Shown: positions 10,138-25,668 of the stretch, piece after piece
Layout of the letters: each line of letters opens with the position of its first letter
Numbering within the stretch: position 1 is the first letter of the stretch
Assembly (NCBI RefSeq): GCF_000420325.1
Contig: NZ_ATUS01000002.1
Span: 278,573 to 342,572, forward strand
Origin: Spongiibacter tropicus DSM 19543
Lineage (GTDB): Bacteria > Pseudomonadota > Gammaproteobacteria > Pseudomonadales > Spongiibacteraceae
Direction: 5' to 3'
Length of the DNA: 64,000 nt
Position numbers and translations under genes: made by a program
Notes under the pieces: model-generated
What the model was told of the DNA's origin: nothing
The model's input: the letters and a program-made list of their open reading frames with translations, nothing else
Databases searched by the model: none

Positions 10138-11739
10138 ATGTCTGCCAGCAGCACGCTCGAAGCACTGAATAATCTGGCCCACAGCATCATCAGTTACAGC
10201 GCTCTGCTACTGGTCTTTGTGGTGGGTGTAGGCCTGCTCTACCTCGTGTGGCTGTACTATCGCGATGTCACGCAAACCCAGCACGCCATTCGCCGTAACT
10301 ACCCACTGATCGGCCGCTTTCGCTACCTGTTCGAGCATCTCGGCGAATTCTTCCGCCAGTATTTTTTCGCCATGGACCGCGAGGAACTGCCGTTTAACCG
10401 CGCCCAGCGTTCCTGGGTGTATCGAGCGGCCAAAAATCTCGACAACACCATTGCCTTCGGCTCGACACGATCCTTGAACCACCCCAACGAAGTCCTGTTT
10501 ATGAACTGCCTGTTCCCGACCTTGAGTCAGGACGCGGCCCCCACCCACAGCGTGTGTATCGGCGAGGGCTTCTGCGATAAGCCGTTTGCCAGCTCCGCCA
10601 TTTTCAATATCTCTGGCATGAGCTTTGGCGCCATATCCAAACCGGCCATTCGTGCGTTGGCGGCAGGCGCCAAAGAAGCGGGCATTTGGATGAATACCGG
10701 TGAAGGTGGGTTGTCCCCTTACCACCTGGAAGCGGGCTGCGACATCGTTTTTCAGATAGGTACCGCCAAGTACGGCGTGCGCGATGACCACGGTCACATC
10801 AGCGAGGAGCGACTGCGCGATATCGCCGCCCACCCGCAGGTGCGCATGTTCGAGCTTAAACTCAGCCAGGGCGCCAAACCCGGTAAAGGCGGCATTTTGC
10901 CCGGCGGCAAAGTCACCGAAGAAGTATCGAAAATTCGCGGCATTCCGGTTGGACAGGATTCGATCAGCCCCAATGGGCACCCCGATATTCGCAGCGTTGA
11001 CGAGCTGCTCGATAACCTGATGCGGATACGGCGAATTACGGGAAAACCGGTCGGTTTTAAAATGGTGCTGGGCTTCAGCGAATGGCTGGATGAGCTGGGC
11101 GAGGCGGTCCACCGCCGCGGTTTGGAGTACGCGCCGGACTTCATCACCATCGACAGCGCTGACGGCGGCACCGGCGCCGCGCCGCAAAGCCTGATGGATT
11201 ACGTCGGCCTGCCACTGCGCCGCAGCCTGCCACTGGTGGTCGACAAACTGAATGAATACCACCTGCGAGAGCGCGTTAAGGTGATCGCCTCCGGCAAAAT
11301 GATCAACCCCGCCGAAGCCGCCTGGGCGCTGTGTGTCGGGGCCGATTTTATTGTCAGCGCGCGCGGCTTTATGTTCGCGCTCGGCTGCATTCAAGCGCTG
11401 CAGTGCAACAAAAACACCTGCCCCACCGGCATCACCACGCACAATCCGGAGCTTCAGCGCGGCCTGGTCCCCGAAGACAAAGCCAAGCGAGTGGCCAACT
11501 ACGCGAAGAACCTGATGCATGAAGTCGGCGTGATTGCCCACTCCTGCGGCGTACGAGAAGCTCGCTCTCTGCAACGCAAACATGTCTACTTGATCGATGA
11601 GCGCGGCGTACCGGAGCCGCTCAGCGACCGCTACCCAGATAAAACACCGCGACCGGAGTACCTGATCGCCACCGACAGTGTCCCAGTGCCACGGACAGCC
11701 CCCAAGGAAGCCCGCCTGAACGAACCCGCCGAGGAATAG
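10138..11739 (+). CDS. FMN-binding glutamate synthase family protein, membrane-anchored
   Basis: A 533-residue protein with one or two N-terminal membrane helices (about residues 20-45), then a glutamate-synthase central (FMN-binding) TIM-barrel domain. Visible family motifs include ISGMSFGAISKPAIRAL, NTGEGGLSP, GAKPGKGGILPG, DSADGGTGAAP and the cysteine-bearing stretch LQCNKNTCPTGI. It lacks the glutaminase and GXGXG domains of GltB, so it is a stand-alone oxidoreductase of uncertain substrate. GGGGAG stands five bases before the ATG. It interrupts the usual ybeX-lnt adjacency. Confidence 0.88.
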   Translation: MSASSTLEALNNLAHSIISYSALLLVFVVGVGLLYLVWLYYRDVTQTQHAIRRNYPLIGRFRYLFEHLGEFFRQYFFAMDREELPFNRAQRSWVYRAAKNLDNTIAFGSTRSLNHPNEVLFMNCLFPTLSQDAAPTHSVCIGEGFCDKPFASSAIFNISGMSFGAISKPAIRALAAGAKEAGIWMNTGEGGLSPYHLEAGCDIVFQIGTAKYGVRDDHGHISEERLRDIAAHPQVRMFELKLSQGAKPGKGGILPGGKVTEEVSKIRGIPVGQDSISPNGHPDIRSVDELLDNLMRIRRITGKPVGFKMVLGFSEWLDELGEAVHRRGLEYAPDFITIDSADGGTGAAPQSLMDYVGLPLRRSLPLVVDKLNEYHLRERVKVIASGKMINPAEAAWALCVGADFIVSARGFMFALGCIQALQCNKNTCPTGITTHNPELQRGLVPEDKAKRVANYAKNLMHEVGVIAHSCGVREARSLQRKHVYLIDERGVPEPLSDRYPDKTPRPEYLIATDSVPVPRTAPKEARLNEPAEE

Positions 11740-11836
11740 TCTGCTAATGCGCGCTGGCAGCCGTCACAGCGCGCCGTTACACTAGCGCGCAGTCGCAGCA
11801 CAGCGATCCTTGCTGACCACTCGGAGCCACAACAGG

Positions 11837-16348
<4,512 letters not shown>

Positions 16349-16365
<17 letters not shown>

Positions 16366-17365
16366 GCAACTTGAGGGGCAACTCGCCAAGGGCTTGCTGC
16401 CCGTCTACCTGCTCTCGGGTGACGAACTGCTGATTCAACAGGAATGCGCCGACACCATTCGCCAGCACTGCCGTGACCAGAACATCCTTGAACGCGATGT
16501 GCTGGAAGCCGAACGCGGTTTTGACTGGAACGCCCTGCTTGAGGCGGGACAGTCGATGTCGCTGTTCGCCGATCGCAAACTCATCGAATTACGACTTGGC
16601 GGCGCCCGCATGGATCAGAAAAGCTCCGCGGCACTGCAACAGTATCTGGAGCAGGCAGACGGCAGCAATATTCTGCTGATTAGTTGCGGCCGTCTCGACA
16701 GCCGCAGTATGAGTGCCAAATGGGTCAAAGCCATCGACAAACTCGGCGCAGTGATGCAAATCTGGCCGATAGAGCGTCGTCAGCTTGGCCCGTGGATCGC
16801 CCAGCGCCTGCGCGACCGCGGCATGCAGGCCGACCGCGAGGTGGCCGAATTGCTTGCCGACCGCGTTGAAGGCAACCTGCTGGCTGCCGCTCAGGAAATT
16901 GAAAAGCTGCATGTGCTGATCGGCGACAAACCGCTGAGTACCGAGGTGGTCGCCGCCGCTGTCGCCAGCAGCGCCCGCTACGACATTTTCAAACTGATCG
17001 ACGCCGCACTGGCGGGCAATGCCGGTCACGCCCTGCAAATGTACAACGGCCTGGTCGCCGAGGGCAGCGAGGAAATTCCCATGCTGGGCGCGATCAGCCG
17101 CGAGCTGCGCAACCTCTACCAGTGTGCGGTAGCAATCGAACAGGGAAACGGCATTGAACGGGTGCTCGACAACGCCCGGGTATGGGACAAGCGCAAAGGC
17201 CTGTACAAACGCTGCTTAAGCCAGCACAGCGCCGACTCGCTGGGACAGCTGCTGCAACTGGCCGGGCGGCTGGATGCCGCACAGAAAGGTCAGAGTGATG
17301 AATCGCCGCGCCTGTTGTTCACCGAAATCATTGCCGGCCTGGCGGCCACGCCCATTATCGCCTGA
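16349..17365 (+). CDS. holA: DNA polymerase III subunit delta HolA
   Basis: Clamp-loader delta subunit that opens the beta clamp. The 338-residue protein has the expected N-terminal segment MRLRPEQLEGQLAKGLLP followed by VYLLSGDELLIQQE, typical of HolA, and an all-helical C-terminus. It closes the leuS-lptE-holA operon. In E. coli nadD follows; here the next gene is an unrelated convergent one, so synteny breaks after holA. Confidence 0.93.
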
Positions 17366-17412
17366 AGCGGCCCGCTTTCACGGGCGATACAGAAAATCGA
17401 AATGCGTCCTCA

Positions 17413-17435
17413 CGCCCGCCATTGGATGGCGGGCG
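17413..17435. terminator. GC-rich hairpin between convergent genes
   Basis: CGCCCGCC and GGCGGGCG arms enclose a seven-base loop between the ends of holA and the PepSY gene. There is no T tract, so it is a probable transcription or RNA-end stabilising hairpin rather than a classical terminator. Confidence 0.5.
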
Positions 17436-17462
17436 GTCAGTGATTCGCTAAGAAGAAGCAAC

Positions 17463-17729
17463 TTAGTGATCGGGCCGGTCAGAGAGTACTTCGAGGGTTT
17501 CCGCGTGCACCTTCAGCTCGCGCTCCTCGCTGCCTTTGTAGGCCTCAACTTCCCAAACACCATTGTCCATCGACACTTCCGAAAGCGTGTAGCCCTTCGC
17601 TTCTATCGCTTTGGCGACCTCGGAAAGCGGTTTGGCATTCTTCGGAGGCAGATCCGCACTGGCCCAAGACGCTGCCAACACGGTCACCACGGCGGCAATA
17701 CTCACCTTCATTGCTTTCACTGTATGCAT
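17463..17729 (-). CDS. small exported PepSY-domain protein
   Basis: An 88-residue protein with a signal peptide (about 1-25, ending ASA) and one PepSY-like domain. The domain has the pattern LSEVAKAIEAKGYT, then VSMDNGVWEVEAY and a charged C-terminal strand. Such periplasmic proteins are thought to inhibit peptidases or bind metal, but evidence is family-level only. AGGAGGAAC six bases before the ATG at 17729 settles the start against the open frame reaching 17879. Confidence 0.8.
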   Translation of the reverse strand: MHTVKAMKVSIAAVVTVLAASWASADLPPKNAKPLSEVAKAIEAKGYTLSEVSMDNGVWEVEAYKGSEERELKVHAETLEVLSDRPDH

Positions 17730-17843
17730 AGTTCCTCCTCGCCACCCTATGAGTGCGTCACTATGGGCGGCAACTGTGAATGGTAAGGCTATGACGATTT
17801 CCTTGTGGCGAAGTTTCCCTGACCTCGACCAAAGTCTAAAACG

Positions 17844-17870
17844 AAAAAAGCGAGCCTGAAGGCTCGCTTT
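17844..17870 (-). terminator. rho-independent terminator (minus strand)
   Basis: An AAAGCGAGCC/GGCTCGCTTT stem with a TGAA-type loop runs into a T tract on the minus strand, about 105 bases after the end of the lipoprotein gene at 17976. Confidence 0.8.
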
Positions 17871-17975
17871 CCCTGGCAACGATCAAACAGTTGCATCCTT
17901 GCTGGCATCCCTGCCATTTGCAGTCCTTGCTGGCGGCGCCTCCCTACCTGGCCACCACATCATCATTCAGGCGGC

Positions 17976-19562
17976 TCAGGGGCTGCGATAGACTTGATTG
18001 GGAAGCTCCATAAGCTTCACGGTGCCCTCGGCCGTGCCATCGCTGATATAGGCATGGAGCTTGGGAGTGGGCGAATTGTCGTAGGCGGAGAACAGCAGCT
18101 TGCCCGCTACCTCGCCGCTTACCAGTGCCACGTCTGCATAGCGTGTCAGCAAGGAGCGCGGCGATGAGGAGATAGTATCGCCACTGGTCAGGTCGTTGGT
18201 TTCCAGCGCAAACACAGTACCCTCTGGCGTACCGTCAGTTTTCCACAGCTCATCACCCGCAGGCTGGCCGGCGATAATCGTCTCGGCTACAAAGTAAATG
18301 GTGCCGTCCACTTCGGTGAACAACTCGCCAAACTGCGTCCGGGATTTCACGCCAACATAGGTCGTCATGGTGTCGCCCGGGTGCATATTCTTGAAGCTGA
18401 ACTCACCGTCCTCCAGCGTGGTGCGATACACATTGTTGCTGGTCACTATGAACAAACCCAGCGAAGTGGAGTAAAAATTCGAGGTAAACAGCTCCTCGGG
18501 GAAGTCACCACTCTCATGCAGTGTGGTGCCGTCATAGGCATAGACATGGCGGGTGAAGTTAGCGGCATTGATCCTGCGGTCAGCATAGAAGTACAGCGTA
18601 TCGCCCACCACCGTTAAATTCTGAACGAAGGTCACATCCTCACCCAGCTCGCGGCGCACATCACTGCCGTCTTCCGCCACGCTGTACAGTAGCAACGAGC
18701 TTTGGTTGTTGGGGTCATTGTTGGCCAAAAAGAACAGCCGCCCGGCAAAGCTGGTCAGGCTATGCGGCTGAATATTCGTGGGGTAGTAATCGCCGTCTGC
18801 CAGCACATAGGGCGTATTTGCTGGCGCTTCAGCGCGCTGCACCGCCAGCGATTCGGTCGGTTGCTTTACGGCCACACCACCAACCGGCTCACCTTCAACA
18901 AACACCAGCTGCGTACCTTCCTGGCTGCCATCGCTCACATACAGCGCAGGAACATTACGGCTATCTGATGTTACCCCTCGGCCAAGGATAAAGATTGAGT
19001 TGCCGACCGTTTGCATGCCTTGAATGTTTATTGAGGCCACGCCACCCACATCAATCTCTGTCAGCGTTTCCGCGTCGAGATCGTAAACAAAAAACTCCCG
19101 AGCGGAGCCCGTTGTACCCGCGCTGAACGCCAGCTTGCCATCCATCCACTGCAAATCCAGCGGACCGCTACTGCCTTCGATATCCACCAGCACTGATGTG
19201 CCGGCCTCGGTGCCGTCACTGACCCGCAGCTCACGCCCCTCGTTGGGGGATTGGGCACTAAAATAGAACTTTCCATCATCAAAAAGTATCGGGTTTCGGC
19301 CGTTAAATTGTTGTATAGCCGGCTGCCCTTCATTGAAGTCCTTCAGCAAGCCCGTGCCCTCAGCGCTGCCATCGGTGGTGTACATATCAAATAAGCTGCG
19401 ATTAGAGGCGCTAACCACTGGAAAGATCAGGCGCTCCACGCTGCCCGGCGTGCCCTCCGGCACACTGGTCGTGCCGCCACCACCGCCGCTCCCGCCGCCA
19501 CAGGCGGCCAAAGTCAGTATCGCGGCTGACAATGCCGCCCGTGAAAAACCTTTGTAAGTCAT
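17976..19562 (-). CDS. ELWxTDGT-repeat lipoprotein, function unknown
   Basis: A 528-residue lipoprotein: signal sequence with lipobox LTLAAC (C21), a Gly/Ser-rich linker (22-30), then repeated beta-propeller-like units. The units carry the signature of the ELWxTDGT hyperfamily (YTTDGSAEGT, RVSDGTEAGT, YVSDGSQEGT, LWKTDGTPEGT, YISDGTAEGT). These proteins are predicted extracytoplasmic propellers; no enzyme activity is assigned. It is a single gene, divergent from the histidine kinase with 169 bases between, and has its own terminator. Confidence 0.82.
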   Translation of the reverse strand: MTYKGFSRAALSAAILTLAACGGGSGGGGGTTSVPEGTPGSVERLIFPVVSASNRSLFDMYTTDGSAEGTGLLKDFNEGQPAIQQFNGRNPILFDDGKFYFSAQSPNEGRELRVSDGTEAGTSVLVDIEGSSGPLDLQWMDGKLAFSAGTTGSAREFFVYDLDAETLTEIDVGGVASINIQGMQTVGNSIFILGRGVTSDSRNVPALYVSDGSQEGTQLVFVEGEPVGGVAVKQPTESLAVQRAEAPANTPYVLADGDYYPTNIQPHSLTSFAGRLFFLANNDPNNQSSLLLYSVAEDGSDVRRELGEDVTFVQNLTVVGDTLYFYADRRINAANFTRHVYAYDGTTLHESGDFPEELFTSNFYSTSLGLFIVTSNNVYRTTLEDGEFSFKNMHPGDTMTTYVGVKSRTQFGELFTEVDGTIYFVAETIIAGQPAGDELWKTDGTPEGTVFALETNDLTSGDTISSSPRSLLTRYADVALVSGEVAGKLLFSAYDNSPTPKLHAYISDGTAEGTVKLMELPNQVYRSP

Positions 19563-19731
19563 CGCTCGTCCCTACCTCTATACAGTCATTTGCCTGCGCA
19601 TATTTGTGGGACTAAATTTAATCAGGACAGCAAATTTAAAACTTCACTCTGATGGGCGAAGTCAGGAGAATAGCGAACGCGGTACAACGTGTTATCGAGT
19701 TTCTTCGCCACCGAGACCAAGCTCCTACCTC

Positions 19732-21450
19732 ATGACTGCTAACGGCAACAGCGTGCTGCAAAGCCGCATTACTCAGGAACGCCACAATCTTTTTATGGCC
19801 GAGGTGGGGTCGCGCATGGTCGTATCCGCGGCGATTGCGCTCGCGGTACTACTGCCGTTCTATCCCGCATTGAGCAAGACCCAAATAGCCCTCTGGTCAG
19901 GCTATATCCTGAGTATTTCCACCGTCAGCCTGCTGACAGTGGCGTATTACAACCGGCACCGCCAGCGCGAGAGCCAGCTCACCGTAAAATGGCATGCCAT
20001 CAATATCGCCATGGCGCTGTTGTGGAGCAGTCTGTGGTGTATGGCACCGTTCCTGTTTTTCACCCAGGCGAATACCGAGCAGATTCTCGTTTTCCTGCTC
20101 ATCGTCACGCTTGTCAGTTCGACGCCCTCGGTTTCGATGGGGGTGTACCCGGATATTTTTCTCAGTTTTATCGGGCCGGTATTTCTGTCGTTAACGGTGT
20201 ACCTGAACCACTACCATGGCGAGCAAGCCTGGCTGATCCGATTTATCCCGCTGATAACCCTGGCCTCGCTGAGCCTGTTCAGTCTCTACATCCATAAAGC
20301 ACAGCTGAACAATATTCGCCTGCGTATTGAGGCCGAGCTGGCCCACCGCGACGCCGAACGGGCCAACCGCAGCAAAAATCGCTTCCTCGCCGCAATCAGT
20401 CACGACCTCCGCCAACCCCTGCAGGCTGCGACGCTCTATGCCTCGCTGATTCGCGATCAACACGACGAGGCCAGTCATCAGATCAGCCGCAAACTGCTGT
20501 CGGCTCTCCATTCCGGTAGCGAACTGCTTGACCAGTTGCTAATGCTGTCGCACCTGCAAAGCGGCAGCTTTACCGCGCACCCACGCGACTTCTGTCTCGA
20601 CGACTGCGTGGATAAGTTGATAAACGAGAGCCTGCCCCAGGCCAGAGAGAAAGGACTTCGCTTACACAGTGATATCGAGCCTGGACTCCGGCTCTACGCG
20701 GACCCACTGCTGGTTACCCAGATTCTGCGTAACCTCCTGAGCAATGCGATCAAATATACCGAGCGCGGTGAAGTCCGCTTGAATGCCCGGCAACTGAATG
20801 GCCAGGTACAACTCTCGGTCACCGATACCGGCATTGGCATTGACCCGCAGCGCCATGACGATGTTTTCGATGAATTTATACAAGTGGATAATGCGCATCG
20901 CGCGCTGGAGAATGGCTTGGGGCTGGGCTTATCGATTGTTAAACGTCTTTGCTCGCTGAGCGGAGCATCGCTGGAGCTTTCCTCACAGCTCGGCAGAGGT
21001 AGCTGTTTTCGCCTCAGCCTGCCGGCAGGTCGTCCCCTCTCAGCCGACCAGCAGGCTCCCGAACCCGAACTACCCGCGCATTGCACGCTGCGCATCGTGG
21101 TGGTGGATGACGATGTCCGTATTACCGAATCGCTCTCAGAAGTACTGGTGGAATGGGGCGCCGATGTCTACGCCTACAACAGACTCAGCGACGCCTTCAC
21201 GGACCTGTCACGGCGGGACACCATGATTCCCGACGTGATTCTCTGCGACGGGCAACTGGGTGAAGGACATACCGCCCTGCATGTCTTCCAGGCACTTGCC
21301 AAACTTTACAGCAAAGATATTCCACGGGTATTGCTGAGCGGCATGAGCGACGCCCGGCAAGCCAGCCTTATCGACGCCAATGCCACGCTGTTGAAGCCTA
21401 TTGATGCCGACACCCTGAAGCGCACCCTTCTTGAGCTATCGGGTCGATAA
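19732..21450 (+). CDS. hybrid sensor histidine kinase
   Basis: Membrane sensor kinase with an attached receiver. From ATG 19732 the 572-residue protein has about six membrane helices (residues 25-200). The dimerisation helix carries phospho-acceptor H224 in AAISHDLRQPLQ. The ATPase boxes are LRNLLSNAIKYT, DTGIGID and GLGLGLSIVKRL. The C-terminal receiver has VVDDD, phospho-acceptor D506 (LCDGQLG), SGMSD and LLKPID. The frame is open back to a GTG at 19606, but those residues look non-coding; no clear ribosome site marks either start. It converges on a LuxR regulator 16 bases away, its probable partner. Stimulus unknown. Confidence 0.85.
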   Translation: MTANGNSVLQSRITQERHNLFMAEVGSRMVVSAAIALAVLLPFYPALSKTQIALWSGYILSISTVSLLTVAYYNRHRQRESQLTVKWHAINIAMALLWSSLWCMAPFLFFTQANTEQILVFLLIVTLVSSTPSVSMGVYPDIFLSFIGPVFLSLTVYLNHYHGEQAWLIRFIPLITLASLSLFSLYIHKAQLNNIRLRIEAELAHRDAERANRSKNRFLAAISHDLRQPLQAATLYASLIRDQHDEASHQISRKLLSALHSGSELLDQLLMLSHLQSGSFTAHPRDFCLDDCVDKLINESLPQAREKGLRLHSDIEPGLRLYADPLLVTQILRNLLSNAIKYTERGEVRLNARQLNGQVQLSVTDTGIGIDPQRHDDVFDEFIQVDNAHRALENGLGLGLSIVKRLCSLSGASLELSSQLGRGSCFRLSLPAGRPLSADQQAPEPELPAHCTLRIVVVDDDVRITESLSEVLVEWGADVYAYNRLSDAFTDLSRRDTMIPDVILCDGQLGEGHTALHVFQALAKLYSKDIPRVLLSGMSDARQASLIDANATLLKPIDADTLKRTLLELSGR

Positions 21451-21465
21451 GCGATCTGTCTGGCC

Positions 21466-22077
21466 TCAAATCAGGCCGAGGCCGCGCGCCTTTTCCAAAC
21501 ACGCCGTGCGGTTGGGTACGTCCAGCTTGTCGAACAGCAGTCGCATATGCGTTTTAACGGTATTCAGGCTGATATCCAGTGAGCGCGCAATTTCCTTGTT
21601 GCTCTGCCCCTGCTGGAGCAGCGCCAGGATGGCCGCCTGCTGACGGCTCAGCTTAAGCGGCAAAGGCGCAGCCTGCTCGGCCAGCAGGCGATAAGAATCG
21701 GAAAAAAATGGCTGGCCGGCCATCACCCCCGACACCGCTGCCACAAAGGTTTCCACTGCCTCCCCCTTGTCGACAAAGCCGTCGATATCCAGATACTGCG
21801 CCTTCTCTACGGTAGCGGCATCCAAGGCACCGGAGCAGAGAATTACACGCAGCCGTTTCAGCGCGCTGCCGAGAATACGCAGCAGTGACAGCCCATCCAG
21901 TTCCGGCATCGCCACATCCACTATCAGCAGTTCTGCGGAGGCCAGCGCATCGCCAGCGGCCAGCAGCTGCTGAGGGGCACCGTACTGCGTCACCTTGCAG
22001 CCCGGAATCCGCGCCGCCAGTGTCAGCGCCAGCGCGTCGGCAAACAGCAGATGGTCATCGACGATTACAATGTTCAA
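21466..22077 (-). CDS. LuxR/NarL-family response regulator
   Basis: A 203-residue two-domain regulator. The N-terminal receiver has acidic pair VDDH, phospho-acceptor D54 in LIVDVAMPELDG and lysine in VDKGE. The C-terminal HTH (about 140-200) has LSRQQAAILALLQQGQSNKEIARSL then ISLNTVKTHMRLLFDKL (split here for length). It acts as a DNA-binding transcription factor when phosphorylated. The gene converges with the hybrid kinase; their pairing is inferred from proximity. Confidence 0.9.
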   Translation of the reverse strand: MNIVIVDDHLLFADALALTLAARIPGCKVTQYGAPQQLLAAGDALASAELLIVDVAMPELDGLSLLRILGSALKRLRVILCSGALDAATVEKAQYLDIDGFVDKGEAVETFVAAVSGVMAGQPFFSDSYRLLAEQAAPLPLKLSRQQAAILALLQQGQSNKEIARSLDISLNTVKTHMRLLFDKLDVPNRTACLEKARGLGLI

Positions 22078-22240
22078 GCTTGAAGGTATTCAGTATTTAA
22101 AGTCATGCCATATTTTATCCTAAAACGCCGCAAACACCTCAGCGTTGCCGTCATAAAGCGTCGATAACATTCCCGCACCACTCAGCGAAGGCGTCATGAA
22201 AAAGCACAATATTGGTGCAGCACTTGCCGTTCTATGCTGA

Positions 22241-23656
<1,416 letters not shown>

Positions 23657-23669
23657 GCCACGGCAAGAA

Positions 23670-23710
23670 GGGGCTCGCTGGCGCAGGGGAAGTCGCGCGC
23701 AACGAGCCCC
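23670..23710. terminator. long hairpin after gdhA
   Basis: GGGGCTCG and CGAGCCCC arms with inner GCGC pairing lie between the ends of two convergent genes. There is only a weak T-rich tail on the minus strand, so function as a terminator for both is plausible but not certain. Confidence 0.5.
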
Positions 23711-23716
23711 AAGACA

Positions 23717-24163
23717 CTAGAACGGCAGTACCGCCTGTAAGGCAGGATCACTGTTCAATAGCACATCTGTCAGCGACAGACTGCCCGCCCCCGCCAGAGG
23801 GATTCCAGCCCCCAGTTTGTGGTTGGACAGTACAATTTCTAACAGGCCATCGGCGATCAGCAACGCGCCCTCAACATCTCTTACCACCGGCAAACCACGG
23901 CCATCCAGCACCGGCAAACTCTCCAGTACAGGCACGCCGTCAAGCAGCGAACGGCCACCGTTGGCGAACAACAGCGACCCGCTGAGCTGATTGACGGTGC
24001 CCACGGGGTCACCCAGCACACCGCCAATCAAGGGGAGTGACGACAGCAGCCCATCTCCACCGATGCCCAGCGCGCCGAGCACGGGCAGTTCGGCCGAAGC
24101 GATACTGGCGTTCAGTATAAACACACTGGCAATGGCGGTTTTCGTCAGGCGCGTTATTGTCAT
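23717..24163 (-). CDS. secreted Gly/Leu-rich protein, function unknown
   Basis: A 148-residue protein with signal peptide (about 1-23, ending ASA). The mature part is low in charge and rich in Leu, Gly, Val and Pro, with repeated LPVLGALGIGGDGLL-like and VLESLPVLDGRGL-like segments. I do not recognise a family. AAGGAG six bases before the ATG at 24163 fixes the start; the frame open to 24379 is upstream noise. A possible outer-envelope or biofilm-type protein, but that is speculation. Confidence 0.65.
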   Translation of the reverse strand: MTITRLTKTAIASVFILNASIASAELPVLGALGIGGDGLLSSLPLIGGVLGDPVGTVNQLSGSLLFANGGRSLLDGVPVLESLPVLDGRGLPVVRDVEGALLIADGLLEIVLSNHKLGAGIPLAGAGSLSLTDVLLNSDPALQAVLPF

Positions 24164-24395
24164 TATTGTCTCCTTCTTCATGAATCGCTGCCCGCCTTTA
24201 CCGGCGGACATCATTGGGATAAAAAATCCGGGAAAGCTGTCAGCGCAGATTCCCGGCAATTGGCCCCGGAGTGGAACGGGCAACGTTGTTAACGCTGAGA
24301 CCAAACGCTCGACGTCAAAATCACTTTTCGTAGAGAACAAACTACGCCGATAATTTGTCGATAATCCGCCACAAAGCATTCAAATACGGTCATCG

Positions 24396-25307
24396 TTACA
24401 CTCTGTTCGGCTTGGCAGCCACCGGGTGATGCGGCCTCAGCGGACGTCGACTGAAGATATCAATGACGACATTTCCGTTTGCTCTCATCACCGCTTCGAT
24501 GCGTCTAAACAAGGCGTGGTAGCGATAAAACGGCACCCGAGGAAAAGCATGATGAATGGAGTGCAAGTTCTGCCCCAGCCAAAACCATTCCACCGGCTTG
24601 GCCCAAAGAGGAAACACCATGCTATTGGTATTGCGATAACGAGCCGAGTCTTCGTATGGCAGATGAGGACGATAGGCAAACCAGTAAGTCGTAAACGCCA
24701 GCCCCAGAAAGTACCCCACCTGTATGATCGCCATAATCTTGGGAGCGAGTACAAAAAGTGCCACACGCCAGGCAAGTGCCACGCTGAGCTCCGCGAGAAA
24801 AATGAGTCGGGTATTCCGCGACGACGCAGAGACTCCTCCTTTGACGGCATACGTCATTTGCATCCACCAAAAGCGCAGCACCGCCTGCGCCGACGCGAAC
24901 AGACTGCGCCCCATGTCTTTCAGCATAAAATCCGGATCTTTACCGGGCACATTGGTATGACGGTGATGCGCCAGATGTTCTTCCCGGTGCGATGCGTAAG
25001 GAATAAGGACGATCTGAGCCGCAAGATAGCCGCAAGCATCATTCAAGTAACTCAGTGATCGGTGTCGACCATTGATATTCCCGTGCACGGCTTCGTGCAG
25101 CGGGGTATAGGACATGTAGGTAATGGCCGCGACAGCAAATACCGCGATTGATAGCGGCATCTCGCCGTTAAAAGCGAGGTAATACGTCATCGCGTAACTG
25201 GCAAACAGTCCCGCGGTCATCAATAGTGTGGGCAGCGCAAAGTGCCCCATATACCGCAGCGCCTGTTGAGTGGCCTGCCGGTTCATGTTCTCCAAATCGT
25301 GCGTCAT
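24396..25307 (-). CDS. membrane fatty-acid desaturase family protein
   Basis: A 303-residue integral-membrane di-iron enzyme with three histidine boxes: HEAVHG, HLAHHRHTN and HSIHHAF. About four membrane helices surround them. The family covers fatty-acid desaturases and carotenoid hydroxylases/ketolases; the boxes do not decide the substrate. GGGAGG seven bases before the ATG at 25307 supports that start over the upstream one at 25343. It is divergent from an AraC-type regulator, which may control it. Confidence 0.85.
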   Translation of the reverse strand: MTHDLENMNRQATQQALRYMGHFALPTLLMTAGLFASYAMTYYLAFNGEMPLSIAVFAVAAITYMSYTPLHEAVHGNINGRHRSLSYLNDACGYLAAQIVLIPYASHREEHLAHHRHTNVPGKDPDFMLKDMGRSLFASAQAVLRFWWMQMTYAVKGGVSASSRNTRLIFLAELSVALAWRVALFVLAPKIMAIIQVGYFLGLAFTTYWFAYRPHLPYEDSARYRNTNSMVFPLWAKPVEWFWLGQNLHSIHHAFPRVPFYRYHALFRRIEAVMRANGNVVIDIFSRRPLRPHHPVAAKPNRV

Positions 25308-25668
25308 ATTGCCTCCCGTGACACTCGAAGGCGACGTGCTCATCAGCGCTCAGCACCGCCCCTTATTCAACAACAATAACGGGCGGACAACATCATTGAC
25401 CGACAAAAAATATTCATATCAAGACAGCAGACAAGCCACTCCTACCCGCAAGGCAGAGCTAAGCAGAGCAGTGAGAACCGCGTCGCAGCACGGCAATTTC
25501 TTACCCTGCCAGCCCGGGAAAAAACACCGAAAATTACATAAGCCACTGTTTATTAGAAATATTTCAAAAAGTAGACAAATTTATAAAGCCGACGTACTAT
25601 TCATTTTAAGCCAACGCCCGGTCGTTTCAGACTGGCGGCCATATAACAATTACTCTTGGCCATGCAAC
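25308..25668. promoter_or_regulatory. divergent promoter region of desaturase and AraC genes
   Basis: These 361 bases hold no credible gene. The part from about 25540 to 25620 is markedly AT-rich against GC-rich flanks, as expected of promoters and regulator sites. No specific operator could be identified by eye. The plus-strand open frame that crosses the region is an N-terminal extension of the AraC gene without family similarity. Confidence 0.45.

Noticed and set aside
10207..11583. 458-codon minus-strand frame opposite the glutamate synthase-like gene
   Set aside because: Shadow of a GC-rich coding region; no domain or ribosome site.
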